A DNA stretch of 64,000 nt from JAKALX01 sp964508715 (GCA_964508715.1 CAZDUX010000001.1:62001-126000); one strand, 5' to 3'. Numbered from the stretch's first letter, positions 34,387 through 43,424 are shown. Numbers and translations are program-made. The notes: generated from the letters alone by a model not told the origin.

Positions 34387-34671
34387 GTGTCGGCGGACGT
34401 CTTCTGGACTGATCCTGCGACTGCGAATCTGATCGAGATTCACCGCGACCTGTCTGGGACCTCATCAACGTACGCGGACCGCACGATTGAACGAATTATG
34501 AATCGGGCGAGGCAGCTTGCAGCGTTTCCCCGGTCCGGGGCTGTTGTTCCAAAGATGGAGGCCCTCGAGTTGCGATTTCTGGTCGAGCGCGCCTACCAGA
34601 TCTTTTATGTTGTCGGACCAGACCACATCGATATCCTCGCGGTGCTGCACTCCAGTCGCGAGATCTTCTAG
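34387..34671 (+). CDS. RelE/ParE-family toxin
   Basis: 94 residues. VFWTDPATANLIEIHRDLS...YADRTIERIMNRARQLAAFPRSGAVVP is the typical RelE/ParE start, and LRFLVERAYQIFYVVGPDHIDILAVLHSSREI the C-terminal strand set with Arg and Tyr. Could be a gyrase-poisoning ParE or a ribosome-dependent RNase; the active residues do not decide. Starts with GTG immediately after the antitoxin stop. Its stop overlaps the convergent gatA stop by four bases. Confidence 0.8.
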   Translation: MSADVFWTDPATANLIEIHRDLSGTSSTYADRTIERIMNRARQLAAFPRSGAVVPKMEALELRFLVERAYQIFYVVGPDHIDILAVLHSSREIF

Positions 34672-36125
34672 CCCGGAAGCCTGTTGGCCCAGCCCGTGGC
34701 CTGTTCGAAGGCGTGGGCAGCCTGGATGACGTGACCTTCGTCGAAGAAGTTGCCGATGATCTGCAGGCCGACCGGGAGGCCGTCGCTCAGGCCGCAGGGG
34801 AGACTCAACGCGGGTACCCCGGCGACTGAGGCAGGGAGCGTGTACACGTCATTCAGGTACATGGCGTAAGGGTCGTTCATCTTCGCCCCGATAGGGAAGG
34901 CGACGGTCGGTGAGGTGGGCGTGACCAGGACGTCGTACTTCTTGAAGGCGGCGGCGAACTCGTCGTTGATGACCGTCCGCACCTTCTGGGCCTTCAGGTA
35001 GTAGGCGTCGTAGTAGCCGGCCGAGAGGGCGTAGGTGCCGAGCATGATGCGGCGCTTCACCTCTTCGCCGAAGCCGCGGGCGCGGGTCTGCTCCATGTTC
35101 TCCCACATGCTTTCGCCGTCGCGGTAGCTGTAGCCGTACTTCACGCCGTCGTAGCGGGCGAGGTTCGCGCTCGCCTCGCTCGGGGCGATGAGATAGTAGA
35201 CGGCGAGCGCGTGCTCCGTGCTGGGGAGCGAAAGGTCCGTGTCTATCTCGCAGCCGAGTGACTCGAACGTCTTCAGCGCTTCCTCGACGCGCGCCTTCAC
35301 TCCCGGCTCCATTCCGGCGATGAAATACTCGCGGGGCACGCCGATTTTCATCCCGCGAATGTCACGCCCGAGGTAGTGGCGGAGGTCAGCCATCGGCTCG
35401 GGGTTGCTCGTCGAATCGCGTGGGTCGTGTCCGCTGATGCAATCGAGCATGGTAGCGACGTCCTCGACATCACGGCCGATGGGGCCGACCTGATCGAGCG
35501 AGCTTCCGAACGCGATGATCCCGTAGCGGCTGACGCGGCCATACGTTGCATCGAGGCCAACCACGCCGCAGAGCGAAGCTGGCTGTCGGATCGAGCCGCC
35601 GGTGTCGGAGCCCAATGAGATGAGCGCCTCGCCCGCGGCCACCGCGGCCGCGGAGCCACCCGACGAGCCGCCCGGCACGAGGTCGTGATTCCACGGGTTG
35701 TGTGTCGTGCCAAAGGCCGAAAACTCGGTACTCGAACCCATCGCGAACTCATCCATGTTCGCCTTGCCAACCATCACCGCACCCGCTCGCCGAAGCTGTT
35801 CGTATACATGGCTGTCATAAGGAGGGATGAAGTTGTCGAGGATCTTCGAACCGGCAGTCGTGCGCACACCCCTGGTGACGATGAGATCCTTCACGGCGGT
35901 GGGAATACCCGTAAGCGGAGTCGCAGAACCGGCGGCGAACTTTACATCGGCCTCTCGCGCCTGTTCGAGTGCCAGTTCCGGCGTCAGCGTGATATAGGCA
36001 TGAGTCGCGTCCTCGCAGTCGTCAATGCGTTCGAGCACCGACTCGGTGAGCTCCACAGCGCTGAACTCTCGTGCGCGCATCCGCTCGTGAGCCTCGTGGG
36101 CGGTCAGTTTCCAGAGGTCGCTCAT
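34668..36125 (-). CDS. gatA: Asp-tRNA(Asn)/Glu-tRNA(Gln) amidotransferase subunit A
   Basis: Generates ammonia from glutamine for GatB, which amidates misacylated tRNA. 485 residues. The triad is intact: Lys in IPTAVKDLIVT, cis-Ser in PGGSSGGSAAAVAAG and Ser in SDTGGSIRQPAS. The GatA-specific ends (MSDLWKLTAHEAHERM; QIIGNFFDEGHVIQAAHAFEQATGW) support the name over the amidase at 31419. ATG at 36125 overlaps the gatC stop by four bases. gatB is not in the window. Confidence 0.95.
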   Translation of the reverse strand: MSDLWKLTAHEAHERMRAREFSAVELTESVLERIDDCEDATHAYITLTPELALEQAREADVKFAAGSATPLTGIPTAVKDLIVTRGVRTTAGSKILDNFIPPYDSHVYEQLRRAGAVMVGKANMDEFAMGSSTEFSAFGTTHNPWNHDLVPGGSSGGSAAAVAAGEALISLGSDTGGSIRQPASLCGVVGLDATYGRVSRYGIIAFGSSLDQVGPIGRDVEDVATMLDCISGHDPRDSTSNPEPMADLRHYLGRDIRGMKIGVPREYFIAGMEPGVKARVEEALKTFESLGCEIDTDLSLPSTEHALAVYYLIAPSEASANLARYDGVKYGYSYRDGESMWENMEQTRARGFGEEVKRRIMLGTYALSAGYYDAYYLKAQKVRTVINDEFAAAFKKYDVLVTPTSPTVAFPIGAKMNDPYAMYLNDVYTLPASVAGVPALSLPCGLSDGLPVGLQIIGNFFDEGHVIQAAHAFEQATGWANRLPG

Positions 36126-36409
36126 TCGAGCACCGCCCGGACGCGAATGAATCCATCCTCGCATTCGGGCGCATTCGCCAGCGCCTCATCGGGTAGGAGC
36201 GATGGTGCAACAACATCGGCGCGCATGACGTTGAACAGGGGGAGGGGATGCGCCGTGGGCTCGACGTTCTCGGTGTCGACTTTCGAGAGCGCGGCGAACT
36301 GCTCGAGGATACCGGAGAGCTGGGCGGTGAAGCGTTCGACGTCGGTATCGGTCAGCGCAATCCGGGCCAGCCGGGCAATGTGGAGGACTTCTTCGGCCGT
36401 GAGCGACAT
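36122..36409 (-). CDS. gatC: Asp/Glu-tRNA amidotransferase subunit C
   Basis: 95 residues, the small linker subunit that wraps between GatA and GatB. LTAEEVLHIARLARIALTDTDVERFTAQLSGILEQFAAL and the downstream NVMRADVVAPSLL ...FIRVRAVLE are the family landmarks. First gene of gatC-gatA, coupled by a 4-base overlap. Divergent from the PBP gene, with 126 bases between. Confidence 0.94.
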   Translation of the reverse strand: MSLTAEEVLHIARLARIALTDTDVERFTAQLSGILEQFAALSKVDTENVEPTAHPLPLFNVMRADVVAPSLLPDEALANAPECEDGFIRVRAVLE

Positions 36410-36535
36410 GCAGCCAAGGGTACAACGAAGCTGCCTTTACTGCCCCCAGACGACGGTCAATGGCCCCCGGCAGAGGGCTTTGCTACGCTCCCAATTGATG
36501 CACACCGCCCCCGTCCCCCACCCGGGGAGGCACGC

Positions 36536-39500
36536 ATGAATGTGACGCATAAGCGCCGGCTTGTCCGGAAGCGGCGCGAGGCCGGTCGCGGCGGTGCCGG
36601 CTTGCGCTGGCTCGTTATCGCCCTGCTCGCTATCTGTGGACTGGGTGCGCTCGGCCTGGCTACAGGTGTGGGCGCCGTCTTTGCGGTTTACCAGTCGTAC
36701 ATCTCCGACTACGTGCCAATCAAGGAGAAGATCACCCGGTCGAACGTTGGGTTGACGGAGGTGTACGACCGGGGCGGGCCCGAACAGGGCGTCCTCCTTG
36801 GGAAGCTTACGAATACCGATGCGCAGCTTCTCAACCCGGTGCACCTCGACCAGATCTCGAAGTACATGATCGATGCCACGGTTTCGACCGAGGACAACAG
36901 CTTCTGGGACAACCCCGGCGTCAATATCAACGGTCTCATTCGCGCGGGTTTGGAGTATTTCGCCACGGGCGGCACGGGTGGTACCGGCGGTTCGTCGATC
37001 ACCCAGCAGCTCATCAAGAACGTCTATATCTGCCCCAGCGTGGGTGTCGACCAGACCGTATTGAAGAAATGCGCCGAGGAAGGCGCCGAGCGGACGGTCG
37101 ACCGCAAGCTCAAGGAGATCGCGTACGCACTCGAGCTGGAAAAGGACTACACCAAGTCCGAAGTACTCGAGATGTACCTGAACCAGATCTCTTATGCCGA
37201 CCGCTACATTGGGGTGGAGGCCGCGGCGCAGGGGTACTTTCACAAGGATGCTGCTGACCTGACCCTTGCAGAGGCGGCTACCCTCGCCGGTATCCCCCAG
37301 TTCCCGACCAAATACCACCCACGGCTCAACTGTGTTCGCAACGACAAAGGTGATTGCATTATCGACGAACTCGGTCGCACGACACTTGCCGAGGATGCCA
37401 AGACTCGCCAGGAGAGCGTGCTCGACCTCATGGTCGTCCACAAACGGGCCACGAAGGAAGAGGTCGCTGCTGCCAAAGCCGAGCCGGTCAAGGTCTACGC
37501 TGCCTCGAACCCGCTCAAGGCCTCGGCATTTATCGATGACCAGGTCGAGCCCCGGCTCGTACGGATGTGTGACGCCGGCGTGCTGCCCAGGCTCCCGGGC
37601 GCGACCGACTGCCAGCAGAGTGTCCATAACGCCGGCTGGAAGGTGACCTCGACACTGGACTACGCCGAGACGAATGCCGCGCAGGAAATGATCCGTGAGT
37701 GGATAAACCAGGGCCTCGATGCTGGCTGTGAGTGCTACAACGCCTCGATCGTCACCATCGAACCCACGACCGGGCAGATCATCATTTACGCCCCAAATCG
37801 CGACCCCAGTTATGTGTCCGACCGGCGCGTGGCTGGCGACATCGACCAGGCGGTGGAGATCAACCAGCCGGGCTCGTCGTTCAAGCCGGCCGTCTACCTC
37901 AACTGGATCGACCGCCTGAACAAGACGCCGTACAGCACTTTCTGGGACACGAGCCCGCTGACCATCGAAGGTACGGCGATCGTCGACCCCCGCTCGGATA
38001 ATGGAAACGAGGGGCTCATTACCATGCGGGCGGCGCTTGGCGGGTCGCAGAACGTGCCCGCGTTCCGGGCGGCCCAGGAAGGCGGCATCGATAACGTCAT
38101 CGAGATGGCAAAGAAGCTCGGCATCACGACGCTCGACCAGCACTTCGACCCGACTTTCCGCTCGCATCCCGACGTGACGTACGGCGCCTCGATCGCGACC
38201 GGCGGTGCGAACGTCCGCGTGGTGGATATGGCCTACATGAACGCCACGATCGCGAACATGGGGATGATGGTCGGGATGCCGACCTACGCGAAAACGATGC
38301 AGCTCAAGGATCTCAAGAGCACTGCGCTTGATACCGGGGCCGACTACGACCTGGCACTCAAGCAGAAGCGGGACTTCCAGTTGGGCAACATTCGCATCCC
38401 TGGAACACGTGAACTCGACCCGGTCGTCGTCCTCAAGGTGGAAGACCGCGACGGGAAGGTACTCTTCGTGCAGGGTGAGCCGCAGAAAAAGCAGGTGGTC
38501 AACGCTGGCTCTGTCTGGCTCCTGCAGAGCGTCATGACCGACTGCACGGCCCGCTTCATCATCTGGGGCTGCGGATCGTCGAATAACGACCTCGGCCTCG
38601 ATGCCTTCATGCCCGACGGTACGCGCATTCCTGAAGGTATCAAGACGGGGACCCAGCAGGGTCCGCTCAGCGCCGTCGACACCCTGGCCACCTGGATGAA
38701 TGGCTACTCACGCTACGCGGCGACAGCCGTCTGGGTTGGAAACGCCGACAAGTCGTTGGTCCGCGACGGCGCCCGCTACAACTATGCGGCGGCGAACACC
38801 ACCATCCGGCTCTTCAAGAACTGGATGGGTGAATATCACCGCTACCTGCAAGCACAGGGCGTTTTCAAGACACCGGCGAACTTCGATGCGTTGCGGCCGA
38901 ACAACGTCGCTCAACGTTCGTTCAATACCCCTTCGACCGACCGGATCTTTGGTTCCTCGGGGGGCAACTGCGACCAGACGGTGACCTCCTGGGTGCGGAC
39001 CGACGTTACCTATGCGAGCGAGTGCGAAGAGAAGGAGATAGACTCGCGCAACGGCCTGCTTGCGAGTGACCAGACACCCGCCCAGTTCCGGGTCACGAAG
39101 AAGTTCGTGAAGCTGCCGTCCTTCAAAGCGGACCTCGCCATCGAACTCGCGAAGGAGAAACACATCCCTATCGCACCTACCGAGAAGAGCACCGGTACGG
39201 TTGCCGTCGGTATCACCAATCTCACGAATGGCAAAACCATCACCCAATCGACCGACGTCGTGGGCTCTGTTGGCACGTCCAATATGAAGAACTGGAAGCT
39301 CGAACTCGGTGCAGGAGGCTCACCCACCGAGTGGAAGACGATCGGTTCGGGTACCGCGAAAGTCGATAACGGTGTCCTGGGGCGTCTCGACATCGCCGCA
39401 TTGCAGGATGGCGTCTACACGGTCCGCCTGAGCACGGATGATGGCACGGGGCTTTCAACGACCGTCGTGATCAATATCAGGAAGTCGGGAGGCTTCCCGT

Positions 39501-39592
39501 TCCCCGGCGGCGGCAGCGTCACACCCACTGCGTCACCCAGCCCGTCCGGAACGGTCATCGTTGGTCCCGGCGGGTCGACCATCCGGCAGTAG
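36536..39592 (+). CDS. class A penicillin-binding protein (PBP1a-like)
   Basis: Bifunctional peptidoglycan synthase, 1018 residues. Basic cytoplasmic head, one membrane anchor (LVIALLAICGLGALGLATGVGAVFAVYQ), glycosyltransferase domain with STEDNSFWDNPG and GGSSITQQLIKN, then a transpeptidase domain with SxxK (QPGSSFKPAV), SxN (GGSQNVP) and KTG (GIKTGTQQG). An Ig-like domain and a Pro/Ser/Thr tail ending at the stop complete the protein. Several Cys in the extracytoplasmic part may form disulfides. ATG at 36536 behind GGGGAGG. Divergent from gatC. Confidence 0.95.
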   Translation: MNVTHKRRLVRKRREAGRGGAGLRWLVIALLAICGLGALGLATGVGAVFAVYQSYISDYVPIKEKITRSNVGLTEVYDRGGPEQGVLLGKLTNTDAQLLNPVHLDQISKYMIDATVSTEDNSFWDNPGVNINGLIRAGLEYFATGGTGGTGGSSITQQLIKNVYICPSVGVDQTVLKKCAEEGAERTVDRKLKEIAYALELEKDYTKSEVLEMYLNQISYADRYIGVEAAAQGYFHKDAADLTLAEAATLAGIPQFPTKYHPRLNCVRNDKGDCIIDELGRTTLAEDAKTRQESVLDLMVVHKRATKEEVAAAKAEPVKVYAASNPLKASAFIDDQVEPRLVRMCDAGVLPRLPGATDCQQSVHNAGWKVTSTLDYAETNAAQEMIREWINQGLDAGCECYNASIVTIEPTTGQIIIYAPNRDPSYVSDRRVAGDIDQAVEINQPGSSFKPAVYLNWIDRLNKTPYSTFWDTSPLTIEGTAIVDPRSDNGNEGLITMRAALGGSQNVPAFRAAQEGGIDNVIEMAKKLGITTLDQHFDPTFRSHPDVTYGASIATGGANVRVVDMAYMNATIANMGMMVGMPTYAKTMQLKDLKSTALDTGADYDLALKQKRDFQLGNIRIPGTRELDPVVVLKVEDRDGKVLFVQGEPQKKQVVNAGSVWLLQSVMTDCTARFIIWGCGSSNNDLGLDAFMPDGTRIPEGIKTGTQQGPLSAVDTLATWMNGYSRYAATAVWVGNADKSLVRDGARYNYAAANTTIRLFKNWMGEYHRYLQAQGVFKTPANFDALRPNNVAQRSFNTPSTDRIFGSSGGNCDQTVTSWVRTDVTYASECEEKEIDSRNGLLASDQTPAQFRVTKKFVKLPSFKADLAIELAKEKHIPIAPTEKSTGTVAVGITNLTNGKTITQSTDVVGSVGTSNMKNWKLELGAGGSPTEWKTIGSGTAKVDNGVLGRLDIAALQDGVYTVRLSTDDGTGLSTTVVINIRKSGGFPFPGGGSVTPTASPSPSGTVIVGPGGSTIRQ

Positions 39593-39597
39593 ACGAG

Positions 39598-40515
39598 TTA
39601 CTTGAAGCGGTAGCCTGGCTGGAGGCCCACGCTTGCCGCCCATTCGCCGCCCGGGGTTTTCTTGCCCGCCCCATGCTGCACGCGCAGGACGCGCAGGACA
39701 CCGCCGTTGAGGCGGATATCGAAACCGCTGTCATCGACGCGCAGCACCCGGCCGGGCATTCCAGGTTCCTCGTCGCCCGTGAGCCGGCAGTCGAAGATCC
39801 GGAGCTTCTCGTTCCCAAGGAGCGTCCATGCACCCGGCTGTGGATTCGTGCCGCGAATCAGCCGGTGGATCACGTGCGCGGGTTGGTACCAGCGAATCTC
39901 GGCGTGCTCGTCGCGGCATGGCGGCTCATACGTCGCCAGGCGGTGGTCCTGCTCGATTCGCGGTGCCGTTCCAGCCTCGACAAGGCGCACCGACTCTGCC
40001 ATGGCATCGATGCCCATGGGGAAGAGCCGCTCGAAGTAGACCGAGGTGACGGTGTCGTCGGGGCCGACCGGAGTGGTCTTCTGGAGGAGGATGGGGCCCG
40101 TGTCGATGCCGCGGTCAGGCCAGAAGATGCTGAGGCCGGTCTCCGCGTCGCCATTGATGATCGCCCAGTTGATGGCCGACGAGCCACGATGCAGCGGCAG
40201 CAGGCTCGGGTGGTACTGGATGGTGCCGAGCCTGGGCACGGCCAGCGCTTCGTCGGGGATGATGTCGGTGACGAACGCCATGGCGCAGAGGTCGAAATCG
40301 AGTGCTCTCCAGCGTTCGAGCCCGGACGGTTCCTTCAGTGACGCGGTGGGGATGAGCGGCAGGCCTGCGGCTTCGGCGGCGGCCCAGAGGGGATCGGGAC
40401 GGCTACCCTCGCGCGGTTCGGGGGCACTCACGCCGGCGATGGTTTGCCCGTCGCCAACGAGGCGTTCGAGCACCGCCTGCCCGAAGGCTGCCTGGCCCAT
40501 GATAGTGACGCGCAT
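39598..40515 (-). CDS. stand-alone 10-formyltetrahydrofolate hydrolase/formyltransferase
   Basis: 305 residues, formyltransferase fold. The middle (YHPSLLPLHRGSSAINWAI, GLSIFWPDRGIDTGPILLQK, GIDAMAESVRLVEAGTAPRI) and C-terminal part (YQPAHVIHRLIRGTNPQPGAW) follow the N-terminal hydrolase domain of animal 10-formyl-THF dehydrogenase ALDH1L1 more closely than methionyl-tRNA formyltransferase. Catalytic His and Asp positions are kept (YHPSL; GIDTGPI). ATG at 40515. Possible role: release of formate or transfer of formyl to an unknown acceptor. An ordinary Fmt is the alternative; the neighbouring def gene expected of fmt is missing. Confidence 0.85.
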   Translation of the reverse strand: MRVTIMGQAAFGQAVLERLVGDGQTIAGVSAPEPREGSRPDPLWAAAEAAGLPLIPTASLKEPSGLERWRALDFDLCAMAFVTDIIPDEALAVPRLGTIQYHPSLLPLHRGSSAINWAIINGDAETGLSIFWPDRGIDTGPILLQKTTPVGPDDTVTSVYFERLFPMGIDAMAESVRLVEAGTAPRIEQDHRLATYEPPCRDEHAEIRWYQPAHVIHRLIRGTNPQPGAWTLLGNEKLRIFDCRLTGDEEPGMPGRVLRVDDSGFDIRLNGGVLRVLRVQHGAGKKTPGGEWAASVGLQPGYRFK

Positions 40516-40597
40516 GGCTCCCACCTCTTCCCGGTCGGTTCGGGGCAAAGCGTACCGCAGGGACCATGCCTATGGGGAATCAGGAGGCTCGGGACCG

Positions 40598-41170
40598 TCA
40601 ATCGCGTCGCATGGAACGAACAAGATGAACGACTTCATCCGGATTCGGTTGATCGGGCCCGTAGAATGAGATGAGGAGTTGGTAGCCTTCTGCCGTAGCG
40701 ATGTATTGAGATGTGATCCGGCCATCAGGCCATCTATTAGGACCAGGGATTTGCCTCAGCAGGAACGGCCCAGATCCCACCGGGACCTCTACTGTATCTT
40801 TCACGAAGAAGGGCGAACCGGGCCGTTGAGCAATGGTCAGCGAGCCTGAGGTGCTCGCCCGGCCATCACTGAGGGCTAGTACAGAGAACCTCGCTCCGGC
40901 CTCGTCTATCTCGACGCTGACTGACTCCCATACAAGATGAGCTGGAGACCAGGTCGGGGACCACAGTGGGTAACCGACTGAGCTCTCAGCCTCGCGAAGC
41001 GCAGATGGAAGAGGCATTCGTCGCAGGGTTCCATCTTCGGCTCGAAAGGTTACGGTCGGCGGATTCTCACCGCTGCGCGCGTAGAGATAGGCAAGAACGA
41101 CGATCGCTATAGCAACTCCCGGAACGGTCAACCAGGTTATTGGTAGAGGCCAGCGCTTGCTGAAGTCCAA
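40598..41170 (-). CDS. membrane-anchored protein, last gene of low-GC secreted locus
   Basis: 190 residues. N-terminal anchor (WLTVPGVAIAIVVLAYLYARSG), then an extracytoplasmic domain opening VTFRAEDGTLRRMPLPSAL and containing REAESSVGYPLWSPTWSPAHLVWESV, a pattern seen in bacterial anti-sigma- or DUF4367-like surface domains. It ends ISFYGPDQPNPDEVVHLVRSM. The base composition is lower in GC than in neighbouring genes. Seven bases after the 288-aa gene, so cotranscribed. Confidence 0.68.
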   Translation of the reverse strand: MDFSKRWPLPITWLTVPGVAIAIVVLAYLYARSGENPPTVTFRAEDGTLRRMPLPSALREAESSVGYPLWSPTWSPAHLVWESVSVEIDEAGARFSVLALSDGRASTSGSLTIAQRPGSPFFVKDTVEVPVGSGPFLLRQIPGPNRWPDGRITSQYIATAEGYQLLISFYGPDQPNPDEVVHLVRSMRRD

Positions 41171-41177
41171 CGCGAAC

Positions 41178-42044
41178 CTACTGAAGAACCAGTGGAATCA
41201 GCGCCGTTACAGGCGATAGGCGATAAGGTAGAACCCGGGATAGATTTGGCATCGAATCAGCGCTTTGGGTATCTAAACGGAGTGAGATGTGAAGCTGGCC
41301 ATGCTTCTCAAGATTACGATCAAAGGTGAACTCAAACAAGTCGTTGGTTGCACCGAATCCAGCACGCATTGCTACGGGAGCCAGTTCTTGACCGTTGGAT
41401 GAAATAAGGCGGGTATCAGACAACGTGGTAGCCGCAATTTCGGCATCGCTCAAACCGTTGAGACGACCATAAACCCGAAATTGGTTGGGAGCTAATGCGA
41501 CTACATCAATTTGCACCGTCGCGGGGCCGAGGGCAGCACTCGTGGCCGCCGGGATCTGTGAGGGATTAACCGCCGAGTCTAGTCTTGCCGGCACGAGCAC
41601 AGGCGCTGGAGGCGTGATTTGGCTCCCGACGAAGCCGACCGTACGGTGTATCAACGATACCATCTCAAGCGAAAGATCGTCGCCCGCCTCCAGGTTGAGC
41701 CCAGGTGGCCGATCGAATCGGAGGGTCATCGAATTGCCATTTGTCCGCCCGGAGACCAGGTCGAGGACGATGCCGCCGGCGGCCAACAGGCGAGGGCCGG
41801 GCACGAAGACCAATCCCCCATCGGTAGGACCATCAATCACATTCAGGTCCACTTCGACATCAAGTGGATTCGCACGGACGGCGACAATGTCGACGGTGAA
41901 CCCCGAAACCACAGGCTTCGATGACACGGGCTGCTGGGGGGCCGCTCCCGGGTCGGGCGAACTGGCGGAGGTGGCCGCTCCGGCGACGAGGAGAGTCCCC
42001 GTGACGGCCGCGGCCGCCCAGGTGAGAATCCATCCTTTCATCAA
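41178..42044 (-). CDS. secreted protein, unknown function
   Basis: 288 residues. Signal peptide MKGWILTWAAAAVTGTLLVAGAATSA. The mature part is all-beta, with repeated Val/Thr/Asp strands (VDIVAVRANPLDVEVDLNVIDG, VQIDVVALAPNQFRVYGRLNGLSDAEI), suggesting two Ig-like or similar sandwich domains. No catalytic motif. Before the IS5 insertion, the upstream secreted-protein gene ended 55 bases in front, so the locus was probably one operon. ATG 42044 and 42041 are equally possible. Confidence 0.68.
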   Translation of the reverse strand: MMKGWILTWAAAAVTGTLLVAGAATSASSPDPGAAPQQPVSSKPVVSGFTVDIVAVRANPLDVEVDLNVIDGPTDGGLVFVPGPRLLAAGGIVLDLVSGRTNGNSMTLRFDRPPGLNLEAGDDLSLEMVSLIHRTVGFVGSQITPPAPVLVPARLDSAVNPSQIPAATSAALGPATVQIDVVALAPNQFRVYGRLNGLSDAEIAATTLSDTRLISSNGQELAPVAMRAGFGATNDLFEFTFDRNLEKHGQLHISLRLDTQSADSMPNLSRVLPYRLSPVTALIPLVLQ

Positions 42045-42095
42045 TACACCCCCTGCACTGCTGTTCGGGCCTTCGAGAGACTGGCGGCCGCCGCC

Positions 42096-42099
42096 CTAG
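42096..42099. repeat. target duplication CTAG, left of IS5-type element
   Basis: CTAG here and at 43425-43428 flank the element directly. Four-base YTAR duplication is the known habit of the IS5 family. Confidence 0.7.
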
Positions 42100-42119
42100 C
42101 AGGGTGCTGAAGAAGCACT

Positions 42120-42202
42120 GAGCGTCGAGGATTCGAACCAACAAGCACCGACTGAGGGGCGATCTCAGGTGGAGATCAGCGGTTCGAATCCCCCCGATGC
42201 TC
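42120..42202 (+). repeat. long inverted repeat of tRNA T-arm-like sequences
   Basis: GAGCGTCGAGGATTCGAACC (42120-42139) and its imperfect complement at 42181-42202 (GGTTCGAATC...GATGCTC) can form a long stem with one 2-base bulge; the 41-base centre has inner hairpins (GATCTC/GAGATC). CGTTTTT follows on the plus strand. Resembles paired tRNA 3' ends, but no complete tRNA cloverleaf fits. It may act as a terminator inside the IS. Confidence 0.55.
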
Positions 42203-42247
42203 CGTTTTTCTGGTTCATCGGGGTACCAGCCGGGCCGCCACCTGCTC

Positions 42248-43346
42248 TCAGGCGGTCTGTGGCTCCAGCTTGGCCATACGGACGAGGTTGTAGGCAACGG
42301 CGGTGAAGGTGGCCCAGAGTTGGTTCTTCTCCAGCCCGATGTAGCGCAGTTTGCGCCCACCTCCGACCGTCTTCATCCAGCCGAAGCACTCCTCGATGCG
42401 CTTGCGAGCGCGCAGGCTGCGCGCGTAGTCGGGATGGCGGGTGGTGCGGCCATCGATCGCGCTGCTGCGGCGACCGGAGACGTTGCGGGCGATGTGCGGT
42501 GTGACCTCGCGCTCGCGCAAGGCCTCGACGAACGCCTTCGTGTCGTAGCCCTTGTCCGCGCCGAGCGTCACTCGCTTGCGCGGCGTAAGCCGCTCGTCGA
42601 GGAGGCGTACGGCGGCGTCTCGCTCGGCCGTGCCGGTTGCTTCCGTGACGAGCACACCGAGGATGAGCCCGTTACGGTTCTCGGTGAGCAGATGGCCGGC
42701 GTAGCAAAGCCTTGTCTCCTGGCCGTTGCCTTTGCGTGCGAGCCTGGCCTGCGGGTCGGTCCTCGAGACGTGGGTGGCGTTGGTTCGCTGCTGGCCTTTG
42801 AAGTCGACGTCGGGGTTCCGGCCCGTACCTCCATGCGGCGGCTGGTCGTTGTCTCGCGGGCGCACGCTCTTGAGCGAGGCCCATGCCTGCAACAGAGAAT
42901 CCCTACCCGTCGACGCTGAAGTGGTCCTCGGAGATGAGCTTTCGCCGCCGTGCCTCGTGCACGACCTCGGCGAGGACGCCCATCGCGATCTCCTGGTGGA
43001 GGAGGCGCTGGCGGTTCTTCGTGAAGCTCGTGGCGTCGAAGGCTGGCTCCAGGATGGTCAGTCCCAGGAACCACTTGAAGAGGAGGTCATACTGGAGCCG
43101 TTCGCAAAACTGGCGCTCGGAGCGGATGGAGTAGAGCGCCATGAGCAGGCTCGCCTTGATGAGGTGCTCCGGTGGAACGGACGGCCGGCCGATTTGCGAG
43201 TACATGGCCGAGAGCTGCGGTGAGAGTTCGTCCAGCACCTGGTCCACGATCACCCGAATCCTCCGAATCGGGTGATTCTGAGGGACAAAGTCCTCGGCGC
43301 TCACCCCGAGCAGCATCTCCCCTTGCCTGTCAGTCCGTCCTCGCAT
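42248..43346 (-). pseudogene. IS5-family transposase, interrupted by stop and frameshift
   Basis: Two pieces of one DDE transposase. The first (42903-43346, from MRGRTDRQGEML) ends ISEDHFSVDG then TAG; the second (42248-42892) resumes with LQAWASLKSVRPRD, one frame over. The expected joint in this family is SVDGTLxxAWAS, so about 13 bases stand where about 6 are expected (a 7-base surplus bringing a stop and a +1 shift). The rest is intact, including DFKGQQRSNATH-like, GADKGYDT and ARKRIEECFGWMKT. The copy is probably dead. Programmed frameshifting is unlikely because of the TAG and the absence of a slippery run. Confidence 0.8.
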
Positions 43347-43424
43347 CTTTCTGCCTCCTTCCTCTTCGGAGGCATGATCGATGTTTCCTCGTTAACTGGC
43401 GATCCTCCCTTTTTCAGCAGCCTG

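Larger units (their letters stand above)
42100..43424 (-). mobile_element. IS5-family insertion sequence (1325 bp), transposase broken
   Basis: Ends are 16-bp inverted repeats: CAGGGTGCTGAAGAAG at 42100-42115 and, read on the minus strand from 43424, CAGGCTGCTGAAAAAG (14 of 16 identical). Flanked by CTAG duplications. It carries a two-piece transposase and, at its left end, a stem of T-arm-like motifs. It sits exactly at the stop codon of the secreted-protein gene, between two genes of one former operon. Confidence 0.85.

Noticed and set aside
36437..38167. 576-codon minus-strand frame
   Set aside because: Antisense to the penicillin-binding protein with intact catalytic motifs; shadow.
42100..42230. 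A complete tRNA gene
   Set aside because: TTCGAAT motifs are present on both strands, but no D-arm, anticodon arm or matching T-stem can be drawn.
42248..43346. IS1182 family for the element
   Set aside because: The short element, the 4-base CTAG duplication and the transposase motifs fit IS5 better.
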